Below are positions 17,192 through 25,005 of a DNA stretch of 46,147 nucleotides, in pieces. Under the pieces are notes generated by a model. That model was not told the DNA's origin. It saw only the letters and a list, made by a program, of their open reading frames with translations, and did no database searches. Source of the stretch: Myxococcaceae bacterium (GTDB taxonomy: Bacteria > Myxococcota > Myxococcia > Myxococcales > Myxococcaceae); NCBI GenBank assembly GCA_016926755.1, contig JAFGNZ010000280.1:1-46147 (forward strand), read 5' to 3'. Position numbers and translations under genes: made by a program. Position 1 is the first letter of the stretch; each line of letters opens with the position of its first letter.

Positions 17192-17480
17192 AGTCCCACT
17201 TTGCCTGGCGCGCAGGTCGCGGGTCCCTCGGCTCGGTGCGGGGCCTCCCGTCAGCTGACGGGTCCTCCCGCACCGGCCGTCCCGCTCTCCCTATGGCCAC
17301 GGACCTCCTGCGATGCACGGCTTCGAGGCTCCCCTCCGTGCGCTCGGGTCGAACCGATCCGGCTGTCCGACAGGTTTGCCAGGAGCACCTTCCACGGGGG
17401 CTCCCGCTCCTCCTTCTGCTTCCTGCCTCCTCCACCGCACTGTCGACGAAGCAGGTGTGCAAGAACTTTCCCGGACCTCC
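17192..17480 (-). other. toxin gene debris, no intact frame
   Basis: Between the toxin remnant and the double-CXXCG gene there is no credible complete gene. A minus-strand frame across about 17300-17440 encodes an acidic and Gly/Pro-rich stretch (EEAEAGGAGAPVEGAPGKPVGQPDRFDP) that could be linker from the N-terminal half of the toxin. The strong inverted repeat at 17234-17275 lies inside it. Confidence 0.4.
17234..17275. repeat. 42-bp near-perfect inverted repeat
   Basis: The centre CCCGTCAGCTGACGGG is a perfect 16-bp palindrome; it is flanked by 4 unpaired bases on each side and then by CGGTGCGGG and CCCGCACCG. Overall 17 of 21 positions in the arms pair. There is no U-tract. It lies in toxin debris, so it may be an insertion site, a protein-binding site or a recombination hot spot. 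Confidence 0.6.
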
Positions 17481-18179
17481 TTAGCTCCTGCTGGGTGGTT
17501 CCAGTTGCAGCGGTCGAGGGTAGTAAAGGCCCAGCGGGTCCCAGACATATTTCTCGAGCGGGACCAGGGTCATGTGACTCATGGCATGTCTCTCGGCGAA
17601 GTGCATGAAGCGCGCGGAGACGATGATCCTCCCCCAAAGGCCGCGCGGCCGGAAGACATCCTCACCCTTCCAGGTTCCAGCCTCCAAGGCGAGCCCGTCA
17701 ATGGCATCAATACCGACGTAGCGACACCATGAGCACTTCATGGGTCGGCTGATCCGGAGTCGGCTCCGCTCCATATCCAGCGCTGTGTGGCCGTAGGCCG
17801 GGGTGACGAAGAGATACCTGGGCGGTGGGCCGGGCTTGGGTCCACGACGCTTGCGGCGTGCGCGCAGCACCTCGACGGGATGAAAGCCGCTGAGCCCCGT
17901 CAGCCCTTGTGCCTTGAAATCTTCGGCGAAGCGCTCGGTGACCAGAAGATCGCCGCCAGGGCCCTCCACGAGATCCCCGAAGTCCTTGCCGTAGAGCTCG
18001 AGTTCGACCCGGTAGGGGGGCTGCCAGCTCAGCGTCCCGATGGTGTCCCCGCATTGAGGACAGTGGGGAGCAGGGCCGACATTCGCCTTGACCGTGCTGA
18101 ACTCGGTGTCTTGATCGCCCCAGAGCACATGCTTCATGACGAAGAAGCGCATGGGCCGCGAGGGAACGTCAGAAGCCAT
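17481..18179 (-). CDS. double-CXXCG motif protein, SitI6-type immunity protein
   Basis: A 232-residue protein of the myxobacterial double-CXXCG paralogous family, which includes immunity proteins to SitA6-type toxins. It starts with MRFFVMKHVL after a short extension. The first motif is CPQCG (about residue 40), in HCPQCGDTIGTLSWQPPYRVELELYG; the second is CSWC in RPMKCSWCRYVGID, where the final Gly is replaced by Arg. Other family features are GDLLVTERFAEDFKAQGLTGLSGFHPVEV and the C-terminal FVPLEKYVWDPLG-like segment (LVPLEKYVWDPLGLYYPRP). The two Cys pairs probably bind zinc. The gene is intact, and its start overlaps the end of the upstream toxin fragment. GAGG precedes the ATG. Confidence 0.78.
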   Translation of the reverse strand: MASDVPSRPMRFFVMKHVLWGDQDTEFSTVKANVGPAPHCPQCGDTIGTLSWQPPYRVELELYGKDFGDLVEGPGGDLLVTERFAEDFKAQGLTGLSGFHPVEVLRARRKRRGPKPGPPPRYLFVTPAYGHTALDMERSRLRISRPMKCSWCRYVGIDAIDGLALEAGTWKGEDVFRPRGLWGRIIVSARFMHFAERHAMSHMTLVPLEKYVWDPLGLYYPRPLQLEPPSRS

Positions 18180-18480
18180 CAGGGAACCTCGCGCGCATCT
18201 CGGGCCGGCTGTAGAGCCGCCGCAAGAAGGACTCGAACTCTACGGGTGTTGCGTTCTGATTCGTCTTGAGCCACTCGATGACCTCTCCACTCCCAGGTAG
18301 ATGAGCAGCAGAGCCGAGACGACGGCCGCAGCCTTGGTGAAGACAGGCTCGGGGTTGGCTGCCAGAACGGCCCAGGTGATGAGGCCCGACGCAATCAGCG
18401 TGTAGAAGAGCAGGACCGCAACGGTCAGCCGGGTTGCGATGCAACGCCTCCCAGATCGAGGAGAGCTCCAATCTACAGGA
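18169..18480 (-). pseudogene. toxin gene fragment with membrane segment
   Basis: Two frames join to one protein-like reading. One frame (about 18245-18430) encodes AVLLFYTLIASGLITWAVLAANPEPVF and AAAVVSALLLIYLGVE, two membrane segments. A second frame continues EVIEWLKTNQNATPVEFESFLRRLYSRPEMRARF and stops 11 bases inside the double-CXXCG gene. The membrane segments resemble those inside myxobacterial SitA-like/AHH proteins (from memory). The 5' end of the gene is missing. It was probably the cognate toxin of the downstream double-CXXCG protein. Confidence 0.5.
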
Positions 18481-18500
18481 GCGTCACCTCAGATTCAGAA

Positions 18501-19199
18501 TCAGAGCCCGAGGAACGCGAGCAGCGCGCCCAGATCCTCGTCCGACAGAGCCTCTCGGCTGTAGAGGGGCATGTTGCCGCCGACCCCGAAGAACTGGCCG
18601 TGCCGCACCTTCTCGATGACGACGAGCTGCTTCGGCACTCCTGGGAAGAGCCTGTCGTAGTCGTTGAACACGGCGGGCAGGATGGAGGCGAGCTCGGTGA
18701 GGCGCCCGATCCCCGTGTCCGTCTCGCCGTGGCACGTCTGGCACGCCGCGCGGTACACCGCGGCGCCGCGGCTGGTGCTGCCTCGTGGGACGTCCTCGAT
18801 GTCCTTCACCACGGTGAGGGGGAGCGCGGGAGCCTCTCGGTCCGGGCTGAGCTGGACGAGGTACTCGTACAGGGCGCGAGCCTTCGGGTCGGCCGGCGTC
18901 AGCGGCGACACCCCGCGCATGAAGCTGACGTAGCAGAAGTTCACCGCGTCCAGCAGGCGCGCCTCGTAGCCGCCCCACCAGCTCGGACGGAAGGCCGAGT
19001 TGTGCAACGAGTAGCCCGAGAGGATGCGGTCGGCCTCCGGTGTCGCGGTGGTGGCGTGGCACGTCGCGCACGAGAAGCGGTTGAACCCACTCTCCGACAG
19101 GCGCGCGTCCTGGAAGAGCTCCTCGCCGAAGTCCGCCGCGGACGTGGCCCCGCCGCAGCCCGCGGCCAGCAACGCCGCAACCAGCAATCCCCACCTCAT
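18501..19199 (-). CDS. di-haem cytochrome c lipoprotein
   Basis: A 232-residue exported protein with a lipoprotein signal (MRWGLLVAALLAAGC, Cys15) and two haem c attachment sites, CATCH (44-48) and CQTCH (153-157). Met210 in GNMPLYS is a likely axial ligand of the second haem; the ligand of the first is unclear. The C-terminal domain has the class I cytochrome pattern (GAAVYRAACQTCHG ... LSDEDLGALLAFL). It lacks the length and motifs of di-haem peroxidases (MauG/CcpA), so electron transfer is the best guess. It is the last gene of a four-gene operon and its ATG overlaps the preceding stop (ATGA). Confidence 0.88.
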   Translation of the reverse strand: MRWGLLVAALLAAGCGGATSAADFGEELFQDARLSESGFNRFSCATCHATTATPEADRILSGYSLHNSAFRPSWWGGYEARLLDAVNFCYVSFMRGVSPLTPADPKARALYEYLVQLSPDREAPALPLTVVKDIEDVPRGSTSRGAAVYRAACQTCHGETDTGIGRLTELASILPAVFNDYDRLFPGVPKQLVVIEKVRHGQFFGVGGNMPLYSREALSDEDLGALLAFLGL

Positions 19200-20440
19200 G
19201 GCTTCCCCCGCAGGATGGCGACCGAGTCCGGGAAGACGCCCACCAGGACCGTCTTCACCACCTTCTTCTCCGTCAGGTCCACGACGTGGAACGTGCCGGG
19301 CCCCACATGGTCGCCCTCGCAAACGACGAGCCCGTGCCGCTCGTCCGGCGTCAGCTCCACCTGGTGGACGTTGACGCAGCCGCTGGGAGACAGGGGAATC
19401 TCGTCCGGCACCGCGGCGGGGTTGGAGGTGTCGATGATGGCGAGCGCGTCGATGCCCTGGTACGGCATATAGAGGATGCGTCCATCGGCCGTGACATCGC
19501 CGAACATGGGCGGGCCGCTCAGGAACACCGTGCGGGTGGGATCCATGCTGAGCGTCGTCGGATCCAGGTAATGCACCGCGCGGCTCCGGAGCGAGCTCAC
19601 CCACACCGCGCCCGTGGGCGACAGGGTGAGCGCGTAGGGTTCGTGCCGGGGCGAGACGGCGTTGCCAGCGTTGGCGGCCACCTTCACGCGTGTCACGGGG
19701 TAGTTCGGCTGATCCAGCTCCACGATCGCCACTTCATCGGACCAGCAGGCGATGTACGCGCGGCGGTCATCCGGCGACAGGCGCACCGCGTGGGGCGCGG
19801 GGCACACTGACACCATCTGCGGTCTGGCCATCGTCTCCGCGTCGATGATGGCCAGGCGTGCGTCCATCTCCTGCTCGGTGCCGCCGCGCCGGGCGACGTC
19901 CGCGATCTTCAGCAGGTCGAAGTGCGTCTGGTACAGGGTGCGCCCGTCCTGGCTGATGATGACGTCACCGGGGTTGCGGTCCACGCGCACGGAGCCGACG
20001 AGCGTGTTGGTGCTCGCGTCCATCTTGAGGCAGTAGCCGTCCGCCGTGCCCGCGCCGTGCGTGCCGTGCGGCCCCGAGCCGGCGCCGGGCACGTAGTTGG
20101 AGATGCCCACGTAATAGAACGCGCCATCGGGCGAGGCGGCGGTGTGGTGGGGGCCCTCCAGCTCCACGGGGTTGAGCCCCACGGGGATGCGCGCGAGCTC
20201 GCCCCACTCCGGCGAGCCCATCGTGTCCAGGTCCAGCAGGCTGAGAGTGTCCTCCAGGCTGTTGGTGATGACGACGCGTCCCGCGGGCCCGATGGGGGGC
20301 AGCGGGGTGGGCGCGGGCCATGCCGGATCGAGGCCGTACTCCAGCTCCGGCACCTCCAGCGGCCCGGTGGTGGCTCCGTCCGAGCAGGCGCCGAGGGCCA
20401 GCGGCGCGAGGGTAGCCAACAGCAGTCGAGCGCGCGTCAT
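19196..20440 (-). CDS. YVTN-type beta-propeller lipoprotein
   Basis: A 414-residue lipoprotein (signal MTRARLLLATLAPLALGAC, Cys19). The mature part is a seven-blade-like propeller with repeated strand sets: GRVVITNSLEDTLSLLDLDT, GAFYYVGISNYV, NTLVGSVRVDRNPGDVIISQDGRTLYQT, PHAVRLSPDDRRAYIACWSDEVAIVELD, PYALTLSPTGAVWVSSLRS, ILYMPYQGIDALAIIDTS and FHVVDLTEKKVVKTVLVGVFPDSVAIL. This is the YVTN/40-residue propeller type, also seen in periplasmic redox helper proteins. It may bind a metal or partner protein. The start overlaps the preceding stop and its stop overlaps the cytochrome start, so all three are translationally coupled. Confidence 0.82.
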   Translation of the reverse strand: MTRARLLLATLAPLALGACSDGATTGPLEVPELEYGLDPAWPAPTPLPPIGPAGRVVITNSLEDTLSLLDLDTMGSPEWGELARIPVGLNPVELEGPHHTAASPDGAFYYVGISNYVPGAGSGPHGTHGAGTADGYCLKMDASTNTLVGSVRVDRNPGDVIISQDGRTLYQTHFDLLKIADVARRGGTEQEMDARLAIIDAETMARPQMVSVCPAPHAVRLSPDDRRAYIACWSDEVAIVELDQPNYPVTRVKVAANAGNAVSPRHEPYALTLSPTGAVWVSSLRSRAVHYLDPTTLSMDPTRTVFLSGPPMFGDVTADGRILYMPYQGIDALAIIDTSNPAAVPDEIPLSPSGCVNVHQVELTPDERHGLVVCEGDHVGPGTFHVVDLTEKKVVKTVLVGVFPDSVAILRGKP

Positions 20441-21066
20441 GGCGTGGTGGCCGCCCGGCGGAACGTGCGTGGCGTCGCCAGCCGGTAGGGCCCCTCCTTG
20501 AGGCGGTTGTCCTGGAGATAGGCGCTCGTCACCTGGAGGCTGAGCTCCTGGCCGGCCGCCTCGCCCATGGTCGCCCACGAGGCCGCGTCCACCTGCCACG
20601 ACAGCTCCGAGGTGAGCACCTCGATGGGACACTCACGGCCCGGCACCGTTACCTGCACCAGGTAGATGTCCCCGGTGTAGGGGGGCAGGTGCGCCTCGGC
20701 GGTGGGCACCAGCAGCTCTCCCAGCCAGGCCAGCGGGCCGCGCGAGGGCCGTGCGGAGGCTCGGGCGAGCCGGCTCGGCGTGTCGCGCTCCAGCGAGGCG
20801 CGCAGCGGCGACGTCCACGAGAAGGCGGGCGGTGTCGCGCTGGCGGCGAAGGTCTCCCCCTCGGCCGGCGACATCAGCGTCACGGCGAGCGAGGAGTCCA
20901 GCGGCTTCTTCTGCGCGTCCACCATCGTCCTCCACGCCTCGTCCGTGGCGGACCCGCCGTAGAGGGGCTCGCCACACTTCGGCTCCTCCTCCTTTCCGCA
21001 GGCGGAGGTGAGCAGCAGGAGCGCGGAGGCGCAGGCGGTTCCAAGGAGGCGTTGTCGGGTCGTCAT
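20437..21066 (-). CDS. small Cys-containing lipoprotein
   Basis: A 209-residue lipoprotein (signal ends LLLLTSAC, Cys23). The mature N-terminus is charged (GKEEEPKCGEPLYGGSATDEAWRTM). Then comes AVTLMSPAEGETFAASATPPAFSWTSP, an Ig-like or fibronectin-like start, and a central AWLGELLVPTAEAHLPPYTGDIYLVQVTV. The C-terminal half (ELSWQVDAASWATMGEAAGQELSLQVTSAYLQ) fits a beta-sandwich. I do not recognise a family. The His-containing AEAHLPPYTGD could be a metal or haem contact, but this is a guess. It overlaps both neighbours by 4 bases. Confidence 0.75.
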   Translation of the reverse strand: MTTRQRLLGTACASALLLLTSACGKEEEPKCGEPLYGGSATDEAWRTMVDAQKKPLDSSLAVTLMSPAEGETFAASATPPAFSWTSPLRASLERDTPSRLARASARPSRGPLAWLGELLVPTAEAHLPPYTGDIYLVQVTVPGRECPIEVLTSELSWQVDAASWATMGEAAGQELSLQVTSAYLQDNRLKEGPYRLATPRTFRRAATTP

Positions 21067-22361
21067 GATCCGGATCTCCGGGCGAGCTGCCGTCGGGAGT
21101 GACGGCTCAAGGTGAGGAGGAGGAGCAGGAGGGCGGCGGGGACGAGGCCGGTGGTGGCGCTGCAGCCATCCTGAGGGCGGGGCCCCTCCGGCCCCGAGGG
21201 CCCCGCATCCGGCGCTGGCTCCACACCCCCGTCGGTATAGGTGGGCGCGCCGAGGAGCTCCGCGAGCTGCGGCCAGCGTACAGGGCAGAGCTGCTGGACG
21301 GAGGTCCCCGCCGGGCAGGCGTGGGCGCCCTGGATGCCGTTGAGGTTGAAGATGGGCTCCCAGGTCTCGCCCTCGTCGCGGCTGCTGGCCATGGCCCAGT
21401 CGTGGACCCAGCTCGAGCCACAGCCGAGGAGGACATCTCCCCTGCGCAGCGCGCAGGAGTTGCCGTTCGGGAGGGGGAGCTCGGAGAAGGCCTCGCCCTC
21501 ACGCCCGCGGTAGAGGTGGACGGGGGTGGAGACCCAGACGGTGCGGCCATCCGCCGAGGCCTCCGCGCCGATGATGACATCCGCTGTCGTCATCGCTTGG
21601 GTCAGGGTGGTGCCCCCATCCGTGCTCTTGAGGAGATAGCTGGAGCCCCCGGCGGAGACCCGCGCCCAGAGGACGTCAGGCGAGGCCTCGCTCACCAGGA
21701 GGAGGAGGAGATCATACGGGCGCACGAGCTCGGGCAGCGGCTGGGGCAGGCGGGTCCACGTCTCTCCCGCATCATCACTGCGGGAGAGGAACATCGCTCC
21801 GGTGGAGTCCTGGCCGGACGCGTATATCCGCCGCGGATCCGAAGGGGCGATGCGGATGGCGGAGTACCGGAGGTCCGTGCTCAGCGGGAGGATGACCCGC
21901 CACGTCTCGCCGCCATCATCCGAGCGGTAGATGCCATTGGCCACGGTGTTCTTGCCCGTGGTGACGTACATGATGCGCTCGTCCGTGGGGTGCACGGCGA
22001 GGTGGGTGACCCAGGTGTCCTTGAAGAAGGGGTGCGAGGTCCACGAGCAGCCGCCGTCTTTCGAGAGCACCAGCGCGCTGCCGGTGGCGGCGAGCAGGTC
22101 TCCCCCGCTCAGCCAGTGGTAGCGCGCCGGGCGCCAGGCGCCGATGCCCATGCCCTCGGGGCAGATCCATCGCCACGTCTGCCCGCGGTCTCGCGAGATG
22201 ACCGCGCCGAAGGTGGCGCCCACGATGAGGTCATCCTCGCTCCCGCGCCGCACGCTGATGTTGCTCGTCTCGGGCAGCCCGTTGTGGGCCAGGGCGGGGG
22301 CAGCGCGCAGGGCCAGCAGCGCCAGCAGCAAGCTCCAGCAGGGAGAGAGGGGCGTCTTCAT
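21063..22361 (-). CDS. exported BNR/YCF48-type propeller with MYXO-CTERM-like end
   Basis: A 432-residue exported protein. The signal peptide is MKTPLSPCWSLLLALLALRAAPALA. The body contains repeated sialidase/BNR Asp-box-like phrases: SRDRGQTWRWI, SKDGGCSWTSH, SDDGGETWRVI, SDDAGETWTRL, STDGGTTLTQA and SRDEGETWEPI, so it is a propeller related to YCF48/VPS10 domains. After an acidic Pro-rich linker (GGVEPAPDAGPSGPEGPRP) it ends DGCSATTGLVPAALLLLLLTLSRHSRRQLARRSGS, that is, an invariant GC, a membrane segment and an Arg-rich tail. This is the layout of the MYXO-CTERM sorting signal, cut by myxosortase and expected to attach the protein to the cell surface. It is first in the four-gene operon. 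Confidence 0.82.
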   Translation of the reverse strand: MKTPLSPCWSLLLALLALRAAPALAHNGLPETSNISVRRGSEDDLIVGATFGAVISRDRGQTWRWICPEGMGIGAWRPARYHWLSGGDLLAATGSALVLSKDGGCSWTSHPFFKDTWVTHLAVHPTDERIMYVTTGKNTVANGIYRSDDGGETWRVILPLSTDLRYSAIRIAPSDPRRIYASGQDSTGAMFLSRSDDAGETWTRLPQPLPELVRPYDLLLLLVSEASPDVLWARVSAGGSSYLLKSTDGGTTLTQAMTTADVIIGAEASADGRTVWVSTPVHLYRGREGEAFSELPLPNGNSCALRRGDVLLGCGSSWVHDWAMASSRDEGETWEPIFNLNGIQGAHACPAGTSVQQLCPVRWPQLAELLGAPTYTDGGVEPAPDAGPSGPEGPRPQDGCSATTGLVPAALLLLLLTLSRHSRRQLARRSGS

Positions 22362-22493
22362 CGCGGTGGGCTCCGGGGAGGTGGCGCTCGGTACGATAAC
22401 GCCCAGGCGTCCCGGATATCAGTGTTGGAGCTTTTCCAAACACCGGCTCGCCGCGAAAATGCCCCGCCTCTTTCACCTCATCTGGAGCAACCC

Positions 22494-23246
22494 GTGAAGA
22501 ACCCCGCTTCGCCTCGCCACGCCTCGCCAATCCTTGCGCTGCTCACCCTGGGTGCATGTGCGCACCACGCCCCCGAGAGCGGCCAGGGCGCGCGGCACGA
22601 GCCGGCCCACCACGGCGGGGGCCACTCCCTGGTCCACCATGGCGCCGCGGCCCACCGCTTCGAGAACGCGGAGGAGTGGGCGAAGCGGTTCGAGGATCCG
22701 GGGAGGGATGCCTGGCAGCGGCCGGAGGAGGTGATCGCCGCGCTCGGGCTGCCGCCGGACGCCAAGGTGGCGGACGTGGGCTCGGCCACGGGGTACTTCG
22801 CGGTGCGACTGGCGCGGGCGGTGCCCCAGGGCCACGTCTTCGGCGTGGACGTCGAGCCGGACATGGCGCGCTACCTCGGGGAGCGCGCGCGGCAGGAGGG
22901 GCTGGGAAACCTCACCGCGGTGCTGGGTGAGCCCGCGGACCCGAAGATCCCCGAGCCCGTGGACCTGGTGCTGCTCGTGAACACGTACCATCACATCGAG
23001 GGACGGCAGGCGTACTTCCGCCAGCTCCTGGGCTCGCTCACGCCGCGGGGCCGGGTGGCCATCATCGACTTCCGCAAGGGCCAGCCGATGGGCCCGCCAG
23101 AGGAGAGCCGGCTGGCGCCAGAGGCGGTCCGCCGGGAGATGGAGGCCGCGGGCTACCGCTTCGTCGAGGAGCACGGCTTCCTGCCCAACCAGTACTTCCT
23201 CCTCTTCGCGCCCGCCTCCGCGCGTCCGGCCGGGGCCACGCCGTGA
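22494..23246 (+). CDS. lipoprotein with SAM-dependent methyltransferase domain
   Basis: A 250-residue protein beginning at a GTG with GGAG 7 bases before it. The N-terminus is a lipoprotein signal (VKNPASPRHASPILALLTLGAC, Cys22), followed by a His-rich segment (AHHAPESGQGARHEPAHHGGGHSLVHH). The rest is a class I methyltransferase: motif I KVADVGSATGYFAVRLARAVPQGHVFGVDVEPDMARYL, post I/II VDLVLLVNTYHHI, and a motif near VAIIDFRKGQPMG. Similar lipoprotein methyltransferases occur widely, although periplasm lacks obvious SAM; the domain may bind another ligand. Its stop overlaps the following GTG by 4 bases. Divergent from the surface redox operon. Confidence 0.8.
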   Translation: MKNPASPRHASPILALLTLGACAHHAPESGQGARHEPAHHGGGHSLVHHGAAAHRFENAEEWAKRFEDPGRDAWQRPEEVIAALGLPPDAKVADVGSATGYFAVRLARAVPQGHVFGVDVEPDMARYLGERARQEGLGNLTAVLGEPADPKIPEPVDLVLLVNTYHHIEGRQAYFRQLLGSLTPRGRVAIIDFRKGQPMGPPEESRLAPEAVRREMEAAGYRFVEEHGFLPNQYFLLFAPASARPAGATP

Positions 23247-23647
23247 AGCGCCCCTCCCTGCTGCTGTCGCTGCTGCTCGCCGCGCTGCTGGGCCCGGCGT
23301 GCGCCACTTCGCCGGCCTCCGCCCCACCTGCCGAGGGCCCGGCGCACTCGGAGCGCGCCTTCCTCTGGGAGGTGAAGGGGGCACAGGGGCAGGGTGGCAC
23401 GGTGTACGTGGTGGGCTCCATCCACATGGCCCGGGTGGGAGAGCTGAGCTTTCCACCCTCCATGGAGGCGGCCTATCAGCTCCGGCGCTCGGAGCAGCCC
23501 GCGCGAGGGCTCGAGCGCATCACGGCCGCGTGGATGGATGGAGACGCGGAGGGGATGGCGGCCGAGCTCTTCCAGCAACGAGGTGCGTCAGCTGCCGAAG
23601 GGGAGGTGAGGGTGGGTACTTCTCTCACGGAACGGCCCGCGCGCTGA
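23243..23647 (+). pseudogene. truncated TraB/GumN-family lipoprotein
   Basis: A 134-residue frame. It starts with a lipoprotein signal (ends LLGPAC, Cys20) and FLWEVKGAQGQGGTVYVVGSIHMARVGELSFPPSMEAAY, the N-terminal signature of TraB/GumN (PrgY-like) proteins. In full members about 250 more residues follow, including a Glu/Asp motif and a middle domain. Here the sequence jumps from YQLRRSE to LERITAAWMDGDAEGMAAELFQQ, which belongs to a later part, and then ends in unrelated sequence. Hence an internal deletion plus loss of the C-terminus. It is translationally coupled to the methyltransferase gene. Confidence 0.6.
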
Positions 23648-23747
23648 GGGGTGTGGTAGCTTGGCCGCCCGGTCGGCGCGGCGAGAACCTCGGCGTGCGG
23701 GATGGAAGCACGTCGCCAGACCGCCTGGGGCGGTATAGGAATACGAC

Positions 23748-24989
23748 ATGGAGCAATCCTCGGCGGGGTCCAACAGCGTGGGTGAGAACGAGCAGCCGGA
23801 TACGGTGGTCGGGAGCGCCTACCAGGTCGTCCAGTGGCTGGCCGCTCGCGACGAGGTGGACGCGGCCGTCCAGCTCTACGAGGACATGAGCGCGGGCCAG
23901 CGCGAGCGGCTGCTGAAGGAGGCGGTGGGCACCACGCTGGAGGAGCGCAAGGGGCTGGTGGAGGTGCTGCGGCGGGCGCGGGACTTCACCGGGGCCGCGC
24001 GGCTGCTTGCGGGCAGCGGCTCGGACGCCGAGGCGGCCGGGCTGTACGAGCAGGGCGGCAACCAGGTGGAGGCGGCCGAGGCGTACCTGCGCGCCGGGGA
24101 CATCGCGAAGGCGGCGGCGGCGCTGGAGCGGGGCGGGGCGCTGGAGCGGGCGCTGGAGCTGTACCGGGGGCTGGGCGCGCGCGAGTCCATGGCGCAGTGC
24201 ATGGCCCGGCTCGGGCGGCCGCTGGAGGCGGCGGCGCTGTACCGTGAGCTGGGCAACGTGCACGCGGAGGTGGAGGCGCTGTGCGGGGTGCCGGCGGACG
24301 ATCCGCGGCACCTGGAGTCGGTGCTGCGCATCTGCACGCTGCTGGACAACGAGGCGCAGCCGCGGCGGGCCCTGGCGCTGCTGGTGGACACGCTGCGCGG
24401 CTCGGAGGATGCGCGCAAGGATCCGGCGGCGCTGGCCGAGCAGGCGCGCCTGCTGCGGCGGGTGGGGCGGGACGCGGAGGCGGACGCGGTGCTGGCGCAG
24501 CTGCCGGGCAGCGGCGGCTCGACGCCCTCCTCCGTGCCGCTGGTGGCGCGGATGACGCCGGCGACCAGCGGGTATGGCTACCTGAAGGCCATCCCCATCT
24601 TCGGCGAGCTGTCGCTGGATGACATGAAGGATCTGTACCGGGTGGCGCAGCAGGTGCTCATCCCCGAGGGGGCGACGGTGCTGGAGAAGGGGGCGCAGGG
24701 CTCGGGGCTCTTCGTGCTGCTGGAGGGGACGGTGGACGTGTTCAGCGGGCCGGAGCCGGATGCCAAGCGGCTCAACTCGCTGGGCCCGGGGGCGTACCTG
24801 GGGGAGATCTCGCTCATCCAGGATGGGCCCACCTCGGCGCACGTGCGGGCGCGCACGGCGGTGCGGGCGCTGCGCATCACGCGGGCGGGCTTCCAGCACT
24901 ACCTGGACACGCACGACGGGGCGGCGCTGCGCATCTACCGGCTCTTCACGCGCAACCTCGCGGCCCGCGTGCGCGCGCTGAGCGCATGA
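23748..24989 (+). CDS. TPR-like protein with C-terminal cyclic-nucleotide-binding fold
   Basis: A 413-residue cytoplasmic protein. Residues about 20-265 are Ala/Glu/Arg/Leu helical repeats of TPR type (EAAGLYEQGGNQVEAAEAYLRAGDIAKAAAALERGGALERALELYRGLG). Residues about 285-405 form a cNMP-binding domain: AIPIFGELSLDDMKDLYRVAQQVLIPEGATVLEKGAQGSGLFVLLEGTVDVF ... LGPGAYLGEISLIQDGPTSAHVRA. The phosphate-binding cassette has LGEISLI, but the Arg that holds the cyclic phosphate is replaced (GPTSAHV instead of PRxAxV), so it may not bind cAMP. AGGA precedes the ATG. The next gene follows 16 bases downstream, so they form an operon. Confidence 0.85.
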   Translation: MEQSSAGSNSVGENEQPDTVVGSAYQVVQWLAARDEVDAAVQLYEDMSAGQRERLLKEAVGTTLEERKGLVEVLRRARDFTGAARLLAGSGSDAEAAGLYEQGGNQVEAAEAYLRAGDIAKAAAALERGGALERALELYRGLGARESMAQCMARLGRPLEAAALYRELGNVHAEVEALCGVPADDPRHLESVLRICTLLDNEAQPRRALALLVDTLRGSEDARKDPAALAEQARLLRRVGRDAEADAVLAQLPGSGGSTPSSVPLVARMTPATSGYGYLKAIPIFGELSLDDMKDLYRVAQQVLIPEGATVLEKGAQGSGLFVLLEGTVDVFSGPEPDAKRLNSLGPGAYLGEISLIQDGPTSAHVRARTAVRALRITRAGFQHYLDTHDGAALRIYRLFTRNLAARVRALSA

Positions 24990-25005
24990 GGCCCGGGAGC
25001 GCCGG

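Noticed and set aside
16107-17462. A single 451-codon gene through the toxin area
   Set aside because: The frame changes character at two points; only its end (DUF2019) and a middle piece are protein-like. It is a chance read-through of broken frames.
21099-22493. Extension of the methyltransferase frame upstream to 21099
   Set aside because: It is antisense to the BNR gene and lacks protein character; the lipoprotein signal begins at the GTG at 22494.
24007-24555. Arg/Trp-rich frame inside the first cNMP gene
   Set aside because: Frame-shifted shadow of the TPR repeat region, as shown by monotone Arg/Ala/Trp composition.
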